Assembly (NCBI GenBank): GCA_910589485.1
Contig: CAJUSW010000005.1
Span: forward strand, 1-64,000
Source of the DNA: an uncultured Duncaniella sp.
GTDB lineage: Bacteria > Bacteroidota > Bacteroidia > Bacteroidales > Muribaculaceae
DNA length: 64,000 bases
Direction of reading: 5' to 3'
The notes under the pieces were generated by a model. It ran no database searches. It was given only the letters and a program-made list of their open reading frames with translations, and was not told where the DNA came from. Below, one piece after another: positions 63,370 through 64,000 of the stretch. The stretch's first letter is position 1; each line of letters begins with the position of its first letter. The position numbers and the translations under genes were made by a program.

Positions 63370-64000
63370 ATGAAGTATTTCCGTCATATTCTGACAGCCG
63401 TTATACTTACTTTCTTCTACTCCTATGCCACCTCCGCCCCTCATGCTGATTACGGACTGAGGAGCCTGAGGCATTTCAATGATCCCGAGCTCGGATCAGT
63501 AAGATGCAATGATTTCCATCTCGACCCCAACGGATACCTGTGGATGGCCACCGAGGCCGGTCTGTTACGGTTCGATGGCGTGAATTTTGTCACATATACC
63601 CACGACGACAACAACCCCGGTTCCATAAGCTCCAACCGAATAAACAAGGTCCTCTCCGACCCTAAAGGCAACCTGTGGGTGGCTACATCCGACGGCCTCA
63701 ATCTCTTCGACCCTCTCACCGAGACCTTCACCCTCATCCCTCTTCCCGCGGTCGACCTCAACGGATACATCATCGACATGAAACTGATGCACGACGGCAC
63801 CTTGGGATTCGTGACCTCGGGCGTAGGATTCTTCTACATCGAGGAGACAGCCAACGGTTACGACGCCGTGCGGTCAGGCATCGACCCTGTGTTCTCCGAG
63901 ATCAACTCATTCATCCCCACTTACGACGGGGGCATGATCGCAGGAACCCACACCGGCAACCTCGCGCGCATCAAGGCCAACGGCAACGTGTCGCTCCACG
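63370..64000 (+). CDS. Hybrid two-component system regulator, N-terminal part
   Basis: An open frame from ATG 63370 runs past the window edge (210 codons seen). A signal peptide (MKYFRHILTAVILTFFYSYA) is followed by two-component regulator propeller blades: GYLWMATEAGLLRFDG (about 57-72) and GNLWVATSDGLNLFDP (about 100-115). These belong to the periplasmic sensor of hybrid two-component systems, whose kinase, receiver and AraC-type DNA-binding parts must lie beyond 64000. It is divergent from the GH115 operon and is the likely xylan sensor that binds the phased GTCTCA sites (inference). Confidence 0.88.
   Translation, partial: MKYFRHILTAVILTFFYSYATSAPHADYGLRSLRHFNDPELGSVRCNDFHLDPNGYLWMATEAGLLRFDGVNFVTYTHDDNNPGSISSNRINKVLSDPKGNLWVATSDGLNLFDPLTETFTLIPLPAVDLNGYIIDMKLMHDGTLGFVTSGVGFFYIEETANGYDAVRSGIDPVFSEINSFIPTYDGGMIAGTHTGNLARIKANGNVSLH

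Overview
The window looks like a chromosome segment of a gut Bacteroidales, most likely of Muribaculaceae type (inference from gene content; no species call is possible by eye). Supporting signs are tandem SusC/SusD pairs, a hybrid two-component regulator, lipoproteins with acidic residues after the lipobox Cys, and many Bacteroidetes-type promoters with a TAnnTTTG -7 box. No rRNA, tRNA or CRISPR array was found.

Layout. (1) 1-about 6970: end of an integrative element (prophage or IME) that continues beyond the left edge. A tyrosine integrase lies next to the outer boundary. Behind it, on the minus strand, are a three-gene XRE-metallopeptidase/PIN/unknown module, small HTH proteins, a replication-organiser-like protein, a DnaC-type loader and an AlpA-like HTH protein. 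(2) 7091-12650: an accessory patch with two AT-rich orphan genes and a two-gene operon (DUF4143 AAA ATPase plus a TOTE-type primase-helicase). The operon is preceded by four tandem 23-bp repeats. (3) 12660-32900: mostly housekeeping genes (membrane protein/regulator pair, kinase-like P-loop protein, DJ-1 family, flavin-binding protein, SMR transporter and Crp-like regulator, menD, pepT, miaA, ClC channel, sugar transferase, tsaC, asnA, dnaK, dicarboxylate symporter). Two families of non-coding repeats and a LuxR relic interrupt it. (4) 32966-64000: a large xylan utilisation locus.

The xylan locus has the core Xus arrangement: SusC-SusD-SusC-SusD-XusE, followed by a protein with the architecture of the CBM-inserted GH10 xylanase whose active-site motifs are lost. 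Around it are GH98, GH127, three GH43, GH97-CE6, a CE1-type esterase and GH115, all on the minus strand, with the start of an HTCS sensor divergent at the right end. Together these would remove acetyl, feruloyl, glucuronosyl and arabinosyl groups from glucuronoarabinoxylan and import the oligosaccharides. Two promoters in the locus (63131 and 53313) carry GTCTCA sites spaced 21 bp apart at identical distances from the -7 box. I read these as the operators of one regulator, presumably the HTCS.

The best candidates for something new are the degenerate GH10 in the Xus core, the phased operators, the repeat array in front of the DUF4143/TOTE operon, the PIN three-gene module, and a structured repeat whose stems are conserved while their sequence changes.
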